Origin: Mariniblastus sp.
GTDB taxonomy: Bacteria; Planctomycetota; Planctomycetia; Pirellulales; Pirellulaceae
Reading direction: 5' to 3'
Assembly: GCA_022447555.1 (NCBI GenBank)
Contig: JAKVBF010000005.1
Span: forward strand, 138,174-171,982
Length of the DNA: 33,809 nt
Shown here piece by piece: positions 16,379 to 26,663 of the stretch (position 1 is the first letter of the stretch; each line of letters begins with the position of its first letter). The translations under genes and the position numbers were made by a program. The notes beneath the pieces were generated by a model. That model was not told where the DNA came from. It ran no database searches and saw only the letters and a list, made by a program, of their open reading frames with translations.

Positions 16379-18178
16379 ATGGCCAAGAAACGCAAAAAAC
16401 GCCCCTTTGCAACGAGCAGCTCAGTGCCGAAAGGGCGTCCGTCTTCAATGAGACCACGGGAATCTGAAGCGGCAGGCGTTTACGGGTTTTTTAAAGATTT
16501 CGGAGTACGCGAGACCATTGAATCAATCATCATCGCGGTTGTTTTAGCGTTGATGTTTCGGGCGTTCGAAGCCGAGGCGTTCATTATTCCTACGGGTTCG
16601 ATGGCACCGACGCTACAAGGTCAACATATGGATGTTGAGTGTCAGCAGTGCGGCGTTCAGTATCGTACCGGTGCCAGCTACGACAGCGGTTCGACGCCTA
16701 ACGCCGATCGCCGCTCAGTGACTCGAACCATCTGCCCAATATGCCAATACGAGATGGTGATGGACAAGTCCGATCCAAATCATCGATCCAACAACGGTGA
16801 TCGGATTCTTGTCAACAAATTCGTTTATGATTTTGAAAAACCAGAACGGTTTGACGTTATCGTTTTCAAGAACCCTAACAATGGCAAACAGAACTATATT
16901 AAACGCTTGGTGGGATTGCCGGGTGACAACCTGCTCATTGAAAATGGTAACGTTTACGATATGGTTTCGACGGGTGCCGATGAATGGGCGAGGGAAATCA
17001 TTCGCAAGCCTCCCGGCAAACTGAGGGTAATGCTGCAGTTGGTGGATGATACGAATCATATTGCACCGAAATTAACCGACGTCAATTGGCCCTCCAGATG
17101 GCAGTCATGGCAAGGCGGCGACGATTCTTGGAATGTTGTACAGTCTGGGAAACACCCGAATTTTATCGTCGATGCGGGTGAGCAGACGAGTTGGCTGAGT
17201 TACCGGCATCTCGCTCCAAGGGGCGAAGAGTGGGTGGATATCGAACAAGGTGTTCGACCGACCCGGATTGATGGCAACCTTGGGCAATTGATCACGGACT
17301 ATTACACCTACAATGACAAGGTGGTTAAATTCAGCAATGGTGTCATGCGTGACGATCGAAGTTTGGCGGGGCACTGGGTAGGCGAGTTAGCAGTTGATGC
17401 GGATATTCAGATTGAGTCTGAGAGTGGGACGTTGATTCTCAAAGCGGTTCAAGGCGGAGCCGCTTTTGAGTGTGAAATTGATGTGGCCACTGGAACGGCG
17501 ACTTTATCTTCGAGCGATGAGACCGTGAAATTTGTAAATGGGGAGACGCGAACGGCCACGGCGATCGCGGAGACAAATCTCGTCGGCCAAGGCACTTATC
17601 AGATTTTATTTGCCAATGCCGACGATCGGATCTATCTATGGATTAACAACCAGCTCGTCGAGTTTGACGCCCCTGCCTACGTTCGTGGCAGCGACGTGGT
17701 TCCCACTTGGACCCCAGAGAATCACGGGGACGCGGAGCCATTGGCGATTGGAGCTCGCGATTTGAAGGCTAGGGTGACGCGGTTAAAGGTCTTGCGGGAT
17801 ATTTATTACACAGCGGCCACCACGCGAGACCAGATTTCGGCAGAATTTTTGACCATCAATGGTTTGACTCCCGGCGAGCAGGTGTACCAGCGTAGGCAGT
17901 TATTTCAATCACCAAGGAAATGGGGGTTGCCCGAGTCCAAAGTAATTTTTAATCAGAATAAAGGTCGCACCGAACCCATGTTTCCTCTGGGTGAGGGTGA
18001 GTATTTCCCGATGGGGGACAATAGTCCTTCCAGTTTAGATGCTAGGGTTTGGGATGGTCCACATGTTCTGCCGGAAGATTTGCTGATCGGGCGAGCAATG
18101 TATATTTATTGGCCGCATAGCCTTAATTCCCCGGTTCCTTACTTCCCCAACTTTGGTCGGATGGGGTTCATTCGATAG
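16379..18178 (+). CDS. lepB: Signal peptidase I with zinc ribbon and inserted beta-rich domain
   Basis: This protease cleaves signal peptides from exported proteins. It has one membrane helix (about 48-63) after a basic start, then PTGSMAPTL with nucleophile S74, NYIKRLVGLPGD with base K175, and YFPMGDNSPSSLDARVW as box E, so it should be active. At 599 residues it is about twice the usual size. A four-Cys zinc ribbon (88, 91, 119, 122) sits after the Ser box. An insertion of about 180 residues (roughly 300-478) starts at ITDYYTYND, has repeated beta-strand patterns such as GTYQILFANADDRIYLWIN, and ends in LKVLRDIYYTA. That build resembles a LamG/concanavalin-like sandwich and matches the insertion in the upstream paralogue. 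I use the ATG at 16379, not the TTG three codons earlier. Confidence 0.92.
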   Translation: MAKKRKKRPFATSSSVPKGRPSSMRPRESEAAGVYGFFKDFGVRETIESIIIAVVLALMFRAFEAEAFIIPTGSMAPTLQGQHMDVECQQCGVQYRTGASYDSGSTPNADRRSVTRTICPICQYEMVMDKSDPNHRSNNGDRILVNKFVYDFEKPERFDVIVFKNPNNGKQNYIKRLVGLPGDNLLIENGNVYDMVSTGADEWAREIIRKPPGKLRVMLQLVDDTNHIAPKLTDVNWPSRWQSWQGGDDSWNVVQSGKHPNFIVDAGEQTSWLSYRHLAPRGEEWVDIEQGVRPTRIDGNLGQLITDYYTYNDKVVKFSNGVMRDDRSLAGHWVGELAVDADIQIESESGTLILKAVQGGAAFECEIDVATGTATLSSSDETVKFVNGETRTATAIAETNLVGQGTYQILFANADDRIYLWINNQLVEFDAPAYVRGSDVVPTWTPENHGDAEPLAIGARDLKARVTRLKVLRDIYYTAATTRDQISAEFLTINGLTPGEQVYQRRQLFQSPRKWGLPESKVIFNQNKGRTEPMFPLGEGEYFPMGDNSPSSLDARVWDGPHVLPEDLLIGRAMYIYWPHSLNSPVPYFPNFGRMGFIR

Positions 18179-18219
18179 CCTGCTCCATACCTATGCGGGG
18201 TCAAACGAAAGGATTCGTG

Positions 18220-19170
18220 ATGTCTATTTTGAAAGTAGATGGCTTGGTGAAGACCTATAGCCGTCGGCGGGTTGTTGACGGTGTCTGCCTCGATGTGTCG
18301 GAGGGAGAGATCGTCGGTCTTTTGGGGCCGAATGGTGCTGGTAAAACAACCACGTTTCGCATGATCTGCGGGATGGTTCGACCCGATCATGGGGCTGTGT
18401 TTTTGTCCGGTGAAGATGTGACGCAATGGCCGATGTACCTGCGAGCTCGCGAAGGCGGCATGGGTTATCTTCCTCAGCAAACGAGTGTTTTTTCAAAACT
18501 TTCGGCTCGGGATAACCTCATAGGGGTGATGCAAATGTTAGGGTTTAATCGCAAGCGTCAAAAAGAGCGGTGTGATGAGTTACTCGAGCAATTCAAGATC
18601 AGTCATATTCAAAAAACCAAAGCGGGTAAGTTGTCGGGTGGCGAGCGTCGTCGTCTTGAGATCGCCAGATGTTTGGTCTCGGAACCCAGGATCATTATGT
18701 TGGATGAGCCGTTTGCTGGAATTGACCCGGTCACAGTACAAAATATTCAGGTCATCATCCGGCAATTAGCCGATCAAGGCATTGCCATTCTGATCACCGA
18801 TCACGCGGCTCGTGAGATCCTTCAGACGACTGATCGAACCTATGTAGTCAGCGAGGGGCGGATCCTCGTAGATGGGACGGCGGATCAGATCGTTCGACAT
18901 GATCAGGTTCGTGAAAAATATTTGGGCGATATTGATTTCAATAAACGCATACGGATTGATAATCAGGTCGCTATCCGGGATGAGCTTGTCTCAGAGAGCG
19001 AGAGGGTCCCTGCCCTTGATCTGGCGGAGGCCGCTGATCACTCGGGCGACCTGAGCAATCAGGGGCGAGGTGGCAAGCGAGCAAAGCGTAATCGCCCGGC
19101 CGATGTTACGTTCTTGAGTGAGCCGGCAAAAACAGAGCAACCTCGTCTCAAGCAGACCGACCTAGACTAG
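18220..19170 (+). CDS. lptB: LPS export ABC transporter ATP-binding protein, with C-terminal extension
   Basis: LptB powers extraction of lipopolysaccharide from the inner membrane together with LptF and LptG. Walker A is GPNGAGKTT at 36-44, the signature LSGGE at 137-141, and Walker B IIMLDEP with D161 and E162; the His switch is in ITDHAAREIL. The Q-loop segment GYLPQQTSVFSKLSARDNL is typical of LptB. The body ends with the family motif REKYLGDIDF near 240. About 75 further polar, charged residues follow, which the Escherichia coli protein lacks. The ATG at 18220 has AAAGGA seven bases upstream; the ATG at 18193 does not. It follows lepB by 41 bases, probably in one transcript. Confidence 0.9.
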   Translation: MSILKVDGLVKTYSRRRVVDGVCLDVSEGEIVGLLGPNGAGKTTTFRMICGMVRPDHGAVFLSGEDVTQWPMYLRAREGGMGYLPQQTSVFSKLSARDNLIGVMQMLGFNRKRQKERCDELLEQFKISHIQKTKAGKLSGGERRRLEIARCLVSEPRIIMLDEPFAGIDPVTVQNIQVIIRQLADQGIAILITDHAAREILQTTDRTYVVSEGRILVDGTADQIVRHDQVREKYLGDIDFNKRIRIDNQVAIRDELVSESERVPALDLAEAADHSGDLSNQGRGGKRAKRNRPADVTFLSEPAKTEQPRLKQTDLD

Positions 19171-19232
19171 TTTAACCATCCAGGCGGCCCGTTGACTGTC
19201 TGCCATGCTACTACGTCTTTCCAAGGAATCTC

Positions 19233-20282
19233 TTATTGAGTCGTTTTGTTCTTGAGGTTGTAATCCGACGGACGGGTCCCCTTCTTGAAATTACCGAAGC
19301 CATAAGGGGTGGGGGAATACGGGTCGACCAATGTGACATTGGCGTTGTCGGTGATTTGATCCTCCATTCCCACGCACCAATGAGCTGCGTTGACGATGAG
19401 GCGTCGCAGGTCTTCCGATTCGAAATCGGTCGATGAACCCATGGTCGTGCAAAAAATTAGATTGGTTTTGCCCGAATCATTGGTGTATTCCCTCAACCAA
19501 GCTAAAGGCATCATCGGGTTATTTTTCGGGCCGTTGAGAGGCTTGTCCGAAGGTGACATGCCCTCGAGGACCGCGCCGTCGAGCAATACAGTCGCCGTCT
19601 TGGGTAGGTGTTTAATGCCGTAAACGTCGGTTGGACCCCATATGTCTTTGACACCTTTCAGAACGGGGTGAGAAGCGTTTTTCTCAACAACCACTCCCCG
19701 CGTGCTTTCTCTTTTGTGGTGCCCGTGATGGCTGATCCAAGTGTCGCCCAAAACCTGCTGGCCAAAACCGCCTTCCCATGTCGAATCGTTGTATCCAAAA
19801 TGTTTGTATTTACTTTGACTATCTTTGGGGTAGTTGAACGCGTGTGTGGAAGTGCGGAGCCCGATGATCGGCTTTCCGGATCCTAGGTAATCCGCAAAAT
19901 GTTTCATTTGATGATCAGGCAAATTACGGAAACGGAGTCCCATGATGGCCAAGTCGGCTTGGTCCAAATGATGCATTCCGGGGATGTTTGTTTGGAAACT
20001 GGGTTGAATGAGATTCTCCGAATTGATTGGAAAAAGGACGGTGCATTTGAAGCCGTGGCGCCTCGCGAGAATTTTCCCTAACATTGGGAGTGCTTCTTCA
20101 CTGCGATACTCATCATCGCCAGCGATCAAGACGATCTGCTTGCCGTTGGCCTTTCCTTCGGCCGGTTCGTAGACGCACCAGAGTTGGTCTTCGCCGTTAT
20201 TCTTTTGCTGACCGCAAAGCCCGCTGCATACGAAACCGATTGAGAGGAACACACAAGCAATGATTAAGTAGGGATGATTCAT
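19233..20282 (-). CDS. Secreted ThuA-like domain protein
   Basis: The 349-residue product has a signal peptide (hydrophobic 5-20, cleavage near GLCGQ) and a ThuA-like, class-I-amidotransferase-related fold. It contains QIVLIAGDDEYRSEEALPML, a DLAIMGLRFRNLPD strand, GSGKPIIGLRTSTHAF and LGDTWISHHGHHKRE, followed by HPVLKGVKDIWGPTDVY. ThuA-like proteins of this type are numerous in planctomycetes and associate with sugar breakdown; the exact reaction is unknown. Its ATG overlaps the stop of the sulfatase gene (ATGA at 20279-20282), which implies translational coupling and a shared job. Its own C-terminus carries a short polar tail. Confidence 0.75.
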   Translation of the reverse strand: MNHPYLIIACVFLSIGFVCSGLCGQQKNNGEDQLWCVYEPAEGKANGKQIVLIAGDDEYRSEEALPMLGKILARRHGFKCTVLFPINSENLIQPSFQTNIPGMHHLDQADLAIMGLRFRNLPDHQMKHFADYLGSGKPIIGLRTSTHAFNYPKDSQSKYKHFGYNDSTWEGGFGQQVLGDTWISHHGHHKRESTRGVVVEKNASHPVLKGVKDIWGPTDVYGIKHLPKTATVLLDGAVLEGMSPSDKPLNGPKNNPMMPLAWLREYTNDSGKTNLIFCTTMGSSTDFESEDLRRLIVNAAHWCVGMEDQITDNANVTLVDPYSPTPYGFGNFKKGTRPSDYNLKNKTTQ

Positions 20283-21838
20283 GGCACCTTGCTTTTGGGG
20301 TTGGAGGGTAAGTGATCTTTGTGTGAAATTCGTTCAAACTCGGAAATCAGTTGTTCCTTGATTTGCGGGTTTTCTGTCAAAACGTTGTTTTGTTCGTTTA
20401 GGTCCTGATTGAGATCCATTAAATGATAAGGCTCGCCAAAGGCCTGGCCGCGAGGTGCCTGGCGTCCACCTGACCCATTGCCCAGAATCAATTTCCATTG
20501 ACCGCGACGAATGGCAAACATTCCGGCGGCCGAATGGTGGATGACGGGGGGCCGAACGGACGGCGAATTTGGATTCGACAGTTGTTTGGCCAAACTGAAG
20601 CTATCTTCTGACTGTTTCGGGTCGTAGTTGGCCCCCGTCACGTCCGCAAATGTGGCCAGTAGATCAACTAAGCAAAGCGTGGTGTCACAGCGCGTTCCAG
20701 GTTTTACCTTAGTCGGCCACCGGACCAAAAATGGAACGCGATGGCCGGCTTCCCAGATGTCCGCTTTGGTTCCACGGAGGGGACCATTAGCTCGATGGTT
20801 GGTAGATTGAAAAGCTTGGACCTTTTGATCCTTCACGTGGTCAACAAATCCTTCGGTGTCGTTGCGTCTCATGAAAGAGCCGTTGTCACTGGTCACAACC
20901 ACCAAAGTGTTTTTGGCCTGTCCGGTGTCGTCTACTGTTTGGATGATTCGGGCAATGGCTGCGTCCACCTGCATAATGAAATCTCCATACGGTCCCAGTT
21001 TCGATTGCCCTTTAAACGCCTCTGTGGGCATCACTGGTTTGTGAGGAGCCGGTAGTGGGACGTATAAAAAAAAGGGCTGATTTTCATTCGCTTGGTTACG
21101 TATGAAGTCTGCGGCTTTTTCGGATAAATGGTCTAAGCAGCCCTCGATCGAAAAATCATTCGCTACTTCACCTTTACGGTAGAAACCCGGAAATGGGTTG
21201 CTCTCGATGACCTGTTTTACCGGCTTTGTTACGTCTTTGTTTTCGATATAGACGTAAGGGCTCATATCCAGTGAGGCGGGGATGATGTAGGACCAGTCAA
21301 AACCATGGGAAACTGGCGTGTCAGTAAGGGGCTTGGTGTAGTCCACCGTTTCTGGTTTTCCCGCAATTCCGAAATGGTTGATGTTGTTGGGTGCCGTTTC
21401 GCTCCATTGCCAGCCAAGGCCGAGATGCCATTTGCCGACACAGGCCGTTTTGTAGCCTACGGATTTTAAAACCGTGGCAATGGTTTGTTGGTTTGCTTTT
21501 AATAGCGGACGGGAGTAGCCACCGAGAACTCCTCGTTTTAGTTCGGACCGCCAACAATAACGACCGGAAATCAGACCGTATCGGGTCGGCGTGCAGACAG
21601 CCGATGGGGAATGGGCGTCGGTGAACGTCATTCCCTGAGAAGCTAATTGGTTAAACGTCGGCGTGGGGATTTTGGAAGTCGGGTTGAGTGGTTGAACATC
21701 ACCGTATCCGAGGTCATCGCAAAGAATGACCAAGATGTTTGGTTTTTCTTCTGCCCTATCTATGCCCCACGTCAAAAGCGTCGGACATAAAATCAGGCCC
21801 ATCATCAACAGGGCTGAGACGACGTGTTGCATTTTCAT
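20279..21838 (-). CDS. Secreted arylsulfatase (formylglycine-dependent sulfatase)
   Basis: The enzyme should hydrolyse sulfate esters, probably on polysaccharides. The 519 residues begin with a signal peptide and then NILVILCDDLGYGD, with the metal-binding Asp pair at 41-42. The maturation motif is CTPTR at 82-86 (C-x-P-x-R), whose Cys is turned into formylglycine by a separate enzyme. KWHLG with K136 and TSDNGSFM and GPLRGTKADIWEAGHRVPFLVRWP complete the active-site pattern. It resembles arylsulfatase A-type planctomycete sulfatases. A modest Shine-Dalgarno (AGGGA) precedes the ATG. It is the first gene of a two-gene unit with the ThuA-like protein. The substrate is unknown. Confidence 0.92.
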   Translation of the reverse strand: MKMQHVVSALLMMGLILCPTLLTWGIDRAEEKPNILVILCDDLGYGDVQPLNPTSKIPTPTFNQLASQGMTFTDAHSPSAVCTPTRYGLISGRYCWRSELKRGVLGGYSRPLLKANQQTIATVLKSVGYKTACVGKWHLGLGWQWSETAPNNINHFGIAGKPETVDYTKPLTDTPVSHGFDWSYIIPASLDMSPYVYIENKDVTKPVKQVIESNPFPGFYRKGEVANDFSIEGCLDHLSEKAADFIRNQANENQPFFLYVPLPAPHKPVMPTEAFKGQSKLGPYGDFIMQVDAAIARIIQTVDDTGQAKNTLVVVTSDNGSFMRRNDTEGFVDHVKDQKVQAFQSTNHRANGPLRGTKADIWEAGHRVPFLVRWPTKVKPGTRCDTTLCLVDLLATFADVTGANYDPKQSEDSFSLAKQLSNPNSPSVRPPVIHHSAAGMFAIRRGQWKLILGNGSGGRQAPRGQAFGEPYHLMDLNQDLNEQNNVLTENPQIKEQLISEFERISHKDHLPSNPKSKVP

Positions 21839-21934
21839 CTGGGTTCACTTCCCTAGAGATGGTGGAACAAGTTCAAGTCGAAACAGGGGCAGGGTGTATG
21901 AATTCGAGTGATCGCGTCGGTTTGGCAATATTGG

Positions 21935-22468
21935 TTAATCGTATTTGAGCAGGCTGAAAACGGGATGGGGAGCCAATTTTTCGGCACCATTGAGAAAAGC
22001 TAGTTCGATTAAGAATGCACATGAAACAATGTGCGCGTCGCGCTCGTCGATCATTTTACAACATGCTTCTACTGTTCCGCCGGTTGCCAGCAGGTCATCG
22101 ACAACCAGCACGTTCTGCCCGGCCGCGATGCCGTCGACATGCATTTCAAGGGTGTCCGTCCCATATTCTAAATCGTAGCTATAGGACGTTTTCTGGTAGG
22201 GTAGTTTGCCAGGTTTTCGAATGGGGACCACGCCGACCCCTAGTTCAATGGCCAAGGGTGTGGCGAAAAGAAATCCTCGTGCTTCGGCCGCCGCGATGAC
22301 ATCAATTTTCTCATCACGAAACCGATCAGCCATTCGTTGCACGCAACATTTGAGCGCCGCTCCGTCGGCCAATAACGGCGTGATGTCCTTGAAAACGATT
22401 CCTGGTTTTGGAAAATCCTCGACGTCACGGACGTAGTGGGCGAGATTGAGGTCCGTTACTTCGGTCAT
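21935..22468 (-). CDS. apt: Adenine phosphoribosyltransferase
   Basis: Apt makes AMP from adenine and PRPP in purine salvage. The 177 residues show VEDFPKPGIVFKDITPLL at the N-terminus, the AAEARGFLFATPLA segment near 60-73, the adenine-binding loop VPIRKPGKLPYQ near 81-92 and the PRPP loop NVLVVDDLLATGGT near 119-132. Length and ends are normal. It sits alone on the minus strand between the small membrane-protein gene and the sulfatase. Confidence 0.96.
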   Translation of the reverse strand: MTEVTDLNLAHYVRDVEDFPKPGIVFKDITPLLADGAALKCCVQRMADRFRDEKIDVIAAAEARGFLFATPLAIELGVGVVPIRKPGKLPYQKTSYSYDLEYGTDTLEMHVDGIAAGQNVLVVDDLLATGGTVEACCKMIDERDAHIVSCAFLIELAFLNGAEKLAPHPVFSLLKYD

Positions 22469-22576
22469 GGGGCCGCTCCTGTTAATGGGTTTTCAGACTC
22501 TACTATATCGAGCGACGGCGGGGAATCAAAGGACTGCCGAACGATTTGGGCGGCGAAATGGGCTTCAAAAGGAGGC

Positions 22577-23125
22577 CTAAAGCCGAAGGTTCCGCCGGCT
22601 TTGTGGATGTTCGTGGTGATAGTCAATGACTTTCCAAAGGTCCCCCTGTTTTTCAAACGTCAACGTGATTCTGCGAATGCCCGAACCGTCGTATCCATGA
22701 GTTTGGGTCGCATCAACATTGAACCGAACCACAAAATCGACTGAGGCCCGTGCGGGATTTTTGGTTTCGGGGAGGTCGATGTAGTTAAAACCGATGATAC
22801 GGCATTTTCTAAAATTGTAGTCCGGCATCTCATTTTGGATGCGCCGAATGGTTTGAGGCGTGCTTTGACTGACCTGTTTGACCACATCCGCGACGTTGTT
22901 GGATTCAACGGCTTCGGCCAGTAGGAAAATGTTTTCTCTCAGTTGCTCTCGATCCGTGATGATCCATCGTTCAATCACGACGCCGGCAACCACTCCGATA
23001 ACCGTCAAAACGGAGAGAGCAAAAAAAATCCGTTGTTTGGAAACGAACCAGACCAGAGCGAAAAATCCGGTCATCAGGCTCCCGATCATGATGGTGTAAA
23101 GCGGGGTTTCGGCTAACCACTCCAT
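22577..23125 (-). CDS. Small membrane protein with NTF2-like or SnoaL-like tail
   Basis: I do not recognise this 182-residue product by name. Two membrane helices are visible at about 9-28 (LYTIMIGSLMTGFFALVWFV) and 32-52 (RIFFALSVLTVIGVVAGVVIE). A soluble part follows with a helical start (LRENIFLLAEAVESNNVADVVKQV) and beta-strands ending in LTFEKQGDLWKVIDYHHEHP, a pattern typical of NTF2-like folds. It lies 108 bases upstream of apt on the same strand, so it may share a transcript with it. Function unknown. Confidence 0.6.
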   Translation of the reverse strand: MEWLAETPLYTIMIGSLMTGFFALVWFVSKQRIFFALSVLTVIGVVAGVVIERWIITDREQLRENIFLLAEAVESNNVADVVKQVSQSTPQTIRRIQNEMPDYNFRKCRIIGFNYIDLPETKNPARASVDFVVRFNVDATQTHGYDGSGIRRITLTFEKQGDLWKVIDYHHEHPQSRRNLRL

Positions 23126-23270
23126 GTCATGACTCTCGAGTGCTGGGGTAAACTATCGACTTTACGAATTACGGAGCGTTATGGTTCAGAGGTGATTCAC
23201 TGTCTTACCACGGGGATTGATTTTTTCAAAAAGGTTTTACCGCTTCGACATTTTAGTGGCTTGGTGGCAA

Positions 23271-23305
23271 GAAAAAAAAGGGTGCCCGTATCTTGGGCAC
23301 CCTTT
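23271..23305 (-). terminator. Intrinsic terminator of eno
   Basis: Read on the minus strand, an 11-bp perfect stem (AAAGGGTGCCC with GGGCACCCTTT, loop of 7) is followed by a T-run with one interruption. It lies 27 bases after the eno stop. The stem also has a short T tail on the plus strand, but no plus-strand gene ends here. Confidence 0.92.
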
Positions 23306-23331
23306 GGTGTTCGTTCCCGTTCGGTTACCGA

Positions 23332-24955
<1,624 letters not shown>

Positions 24956-25555
24956 TTGTTTACGGGCCTAGTAGAGGAAACTGCGATAGTATCCCAGATT
25001 GAGAGATCTGGAGAGAGCTGCGATATCACCCTGTCAGCCGAAAGGGTGGTTGACGGAGCAAAGCTTGGCGACAGCGTGTCAGTCAATGGATGCTGTCTGA
25101 CCATTGTGGGGATGTCAGAAAACCAGTTGACGTTTCAGGCGGGGACCGAAACGCTGTCCAAGACTAATTTAGGTGGATTTGAAATCGGGAGTGTCGTTAA
25201 TCTTGAGAGGGCACTACGAGCGGGTGATCGGTTGGGGGGGCACTATGTCTCCGGCCATATCGATGGGATCGGTCGGGTGGCCGCTCGAAACGATGAAGGT
25301 GAATGGGCGGAATTTCGTTTTGCCGTATCACGAGAGCTGACTTCGCAAATGGCCAGCAAGGGTTCGATCGCCGTGGATGGTGTTAGCCTCACGTTGGTTG
25401 ATGTAATGGACGAAGAATTTAGTGTGGCATTGATCCCGCACACGTTGCAAGTTACCACGCTGGGCCGTTTGCAGGTGGGCGATACCGTCAATATTGAGAC
25501 GGATATCCTTGCAAAATATGTACAGCAGCAGCTGGAGCGGGCACAACCTAAGTAA
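24956..25555 (+). CDS. ribE: Riboflavin synthase, alpha subunit
   Basis: The enzyme dismutates two lumazines to give riboflavin. It has two similar beta-barrel halves, each with a VNG/VDG-type ligand loop: SVNGCCLTIV in the first and AVDGVSLTLVDV in the second. GHYVSGHIDGIG starts the second barrel, and PHTLQVTTLG is typical of the C-terminal region. The universal start MFTGLVEE is matched by a TTG at 24956; the frame opens 16 codons earlier at 24908, but that part has no family match. The resulting length of 199 is normal. The gene lies 65 bases before rsmA, probably in one transcript. Confidence 0.95.
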   Translation: MFTGLVEETAIVSQIERSGESCDITLSAERVVDGAKLGDSVSVNGCCLTIVGMSENQLTFQAGTETLSKTNLGGFEIGSVVNLERALRAGDRLGGHYVSGHIDGIGRVAARNDEGEWAEFRFAVSRELTSQMASKGSIAVDGVSLTLVDVMDEEFSVALIPHTLQVTTLGRLQVGDTVNIETDILAKYVQQQLERAQPK

Positions 25556-25620
25556 TTTTGGATCTGGCCGAAAGCACGCGACCAGATCTCAATGTGTTCT
25601 CATTTCAAACGACAGATGCC

Positions 25621-26526
25621 ATGGCTAAACAGAATCGACAAACCATTTCCTATCTGACGCGTCGGTTTCGGGAAGTTGGATTGAATCCTAATGCTCGCCA
25701 CGGCCAAAACTTTCTGATTGATTTGAATCTTATTGAGTTGCTGGCGAATTCCGCAAAACTGACCCCCGATGACGTGGTCCTCGAGATTGGGACGGGAACG
25801 GGTTCACTCACGGCCTTACTCGCCTCACAGGCGGCTCGTGTGATAACGGTAGAAATCGACGGCTATCTCTACCAGATGGCGCGGGAGGAGTTAGAGGATT
25901 TTAGCAATGTCACGATGTTGCGTCAGGACGCACTCAAGAATAAAAATCGCTTCGATTCGCGAGTGATCGAAGCGGTCCATCAGGCGTTGGCAGAGGTTGA
26001 TGGGAGTGTATTCAAGTTAGCGGCGAATTTGCCCTATAACGTGGCGACACCCATAATTTCTAATCTTTTGCGTTGTGAAATCATTCCCGCGTCCATGACC
26101 GTGACCATTCAGAAAGAGCTGGCCGATCGAATTATGGCTGGCCCCAATTCAAAAGATTATGGAGCGTTGAGTGTTTGGATTCAAAGCCTTTGCGACGTTG
26201 AATTGATCCGGGTCATGTCCCCAAAGGTTTTTTGGCCTCGGCCTAAAGTTGAGTCGGCCATTTTACATATTGAACATCGGCCGGATAAACGATCCCAAAT
26301 CCCCGACGTGGAATTTTTTCATCAGTTTGTCCGCAGCATGTTCTTTCATCGTCGCAAGTTTTTGCGAAGCGTCGCGGTGGCGGCCTTTAAGAATCAGTTG
26401 ACCAAACCTCAGGTTGACGAAGTATTGGACGAAATGGGGCTGGGTCCCGACGCCAGAACCGAACAGTTATCAGTGGGTCAGATGCAAAAGATGTGCGAGT
26501 TGTTTCGGCTGCGATTGGCGGAGTGA
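25621..26526 (+). CDS. rsmA: 16S rRNA (adenine(1518)-N(6)/adenine(1519)-N(6))-dimethyltransferase
   Basis: RsmA (KsgA) dimethylates two adenines near the 3' end of 16S rRNA late in small-subunit assembly. The 301 residues show the expected NPNARHGQNFLIDLN, motif I EIGTGTGSLT, ITVEIDGYLY for the acidic ribose contact, RQDALK, the catalytic NLPYNVATP and a C-terminal PRPKVESAILHI plus RRKFLRS. I chose the ATG at 25621; the frame is open from 25558 but the extra 21 codons look non-coding. The mature family start with a Lys-rich tail fits. A bidirectional terminator follows. Confidence 0.95.
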   Translation: MAKQNRQTISYLTRRFREVGLNPNARHGQNFLIDLNLIELLANSAKLTPDDVVLEIGTGTGSLTALLASQAARVITVEIDGYLYQMAREELEDFSNVTMLRQDALKNKNRFDSRVIEAVHQALAEVDGSVFKLAANLPYNVATPIISNLLRCEIIPASMTVTIQKELADRIMAGPNSKDYGALSVWIQSLCDVELIRVMSPKVFWPRPKVESAILHIEHRPDKRSQIPDVEFFHQFVRSMFFHRRKFLRSVAVAAFKNQLTKPQVDEVLDEMGLGPDARTEQLSVGQMQKMCELFRLRLAE

Positions 26527-26577
26527 TCGCCAGCGTTTGCGCGTTGGTCTTGCTAGGGGTCAGGAGGGGGCACGCAT

Positions 26578-26610
26578 AAAAAAGGCACTGACCGCTAGTC
26601 AGTGCCTTTT
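26578..26610. terminator. Bidirectional intrinsic terminator between rsmA and rpsA
   Basis: A 13-bp perfect stem (AAAAGGCACTGAC with GTCAGTGCCTTTT, loop CGCTA) has T-runs on both strands and serves the convergent ends of rsmA and rpsA. Confidence 0.93.
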
Positions 26611-26646
26611 GGTATTGTCTCTGCAATTGGTATTGTCTCTGCAATT
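26611..26646. repeat. 18-bp perfect tandem duplication
   Basis: GGTATTGTCTCTGCAATT occurs twice in direct succession (26611-26628 and 26629-26646), between the terminator and the rpsA stop codon. It looks like a recent slippage or duplication event. Confidence 0.95.
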
Positions 26647-26663
26647 GCATCGTAATGGACGTC

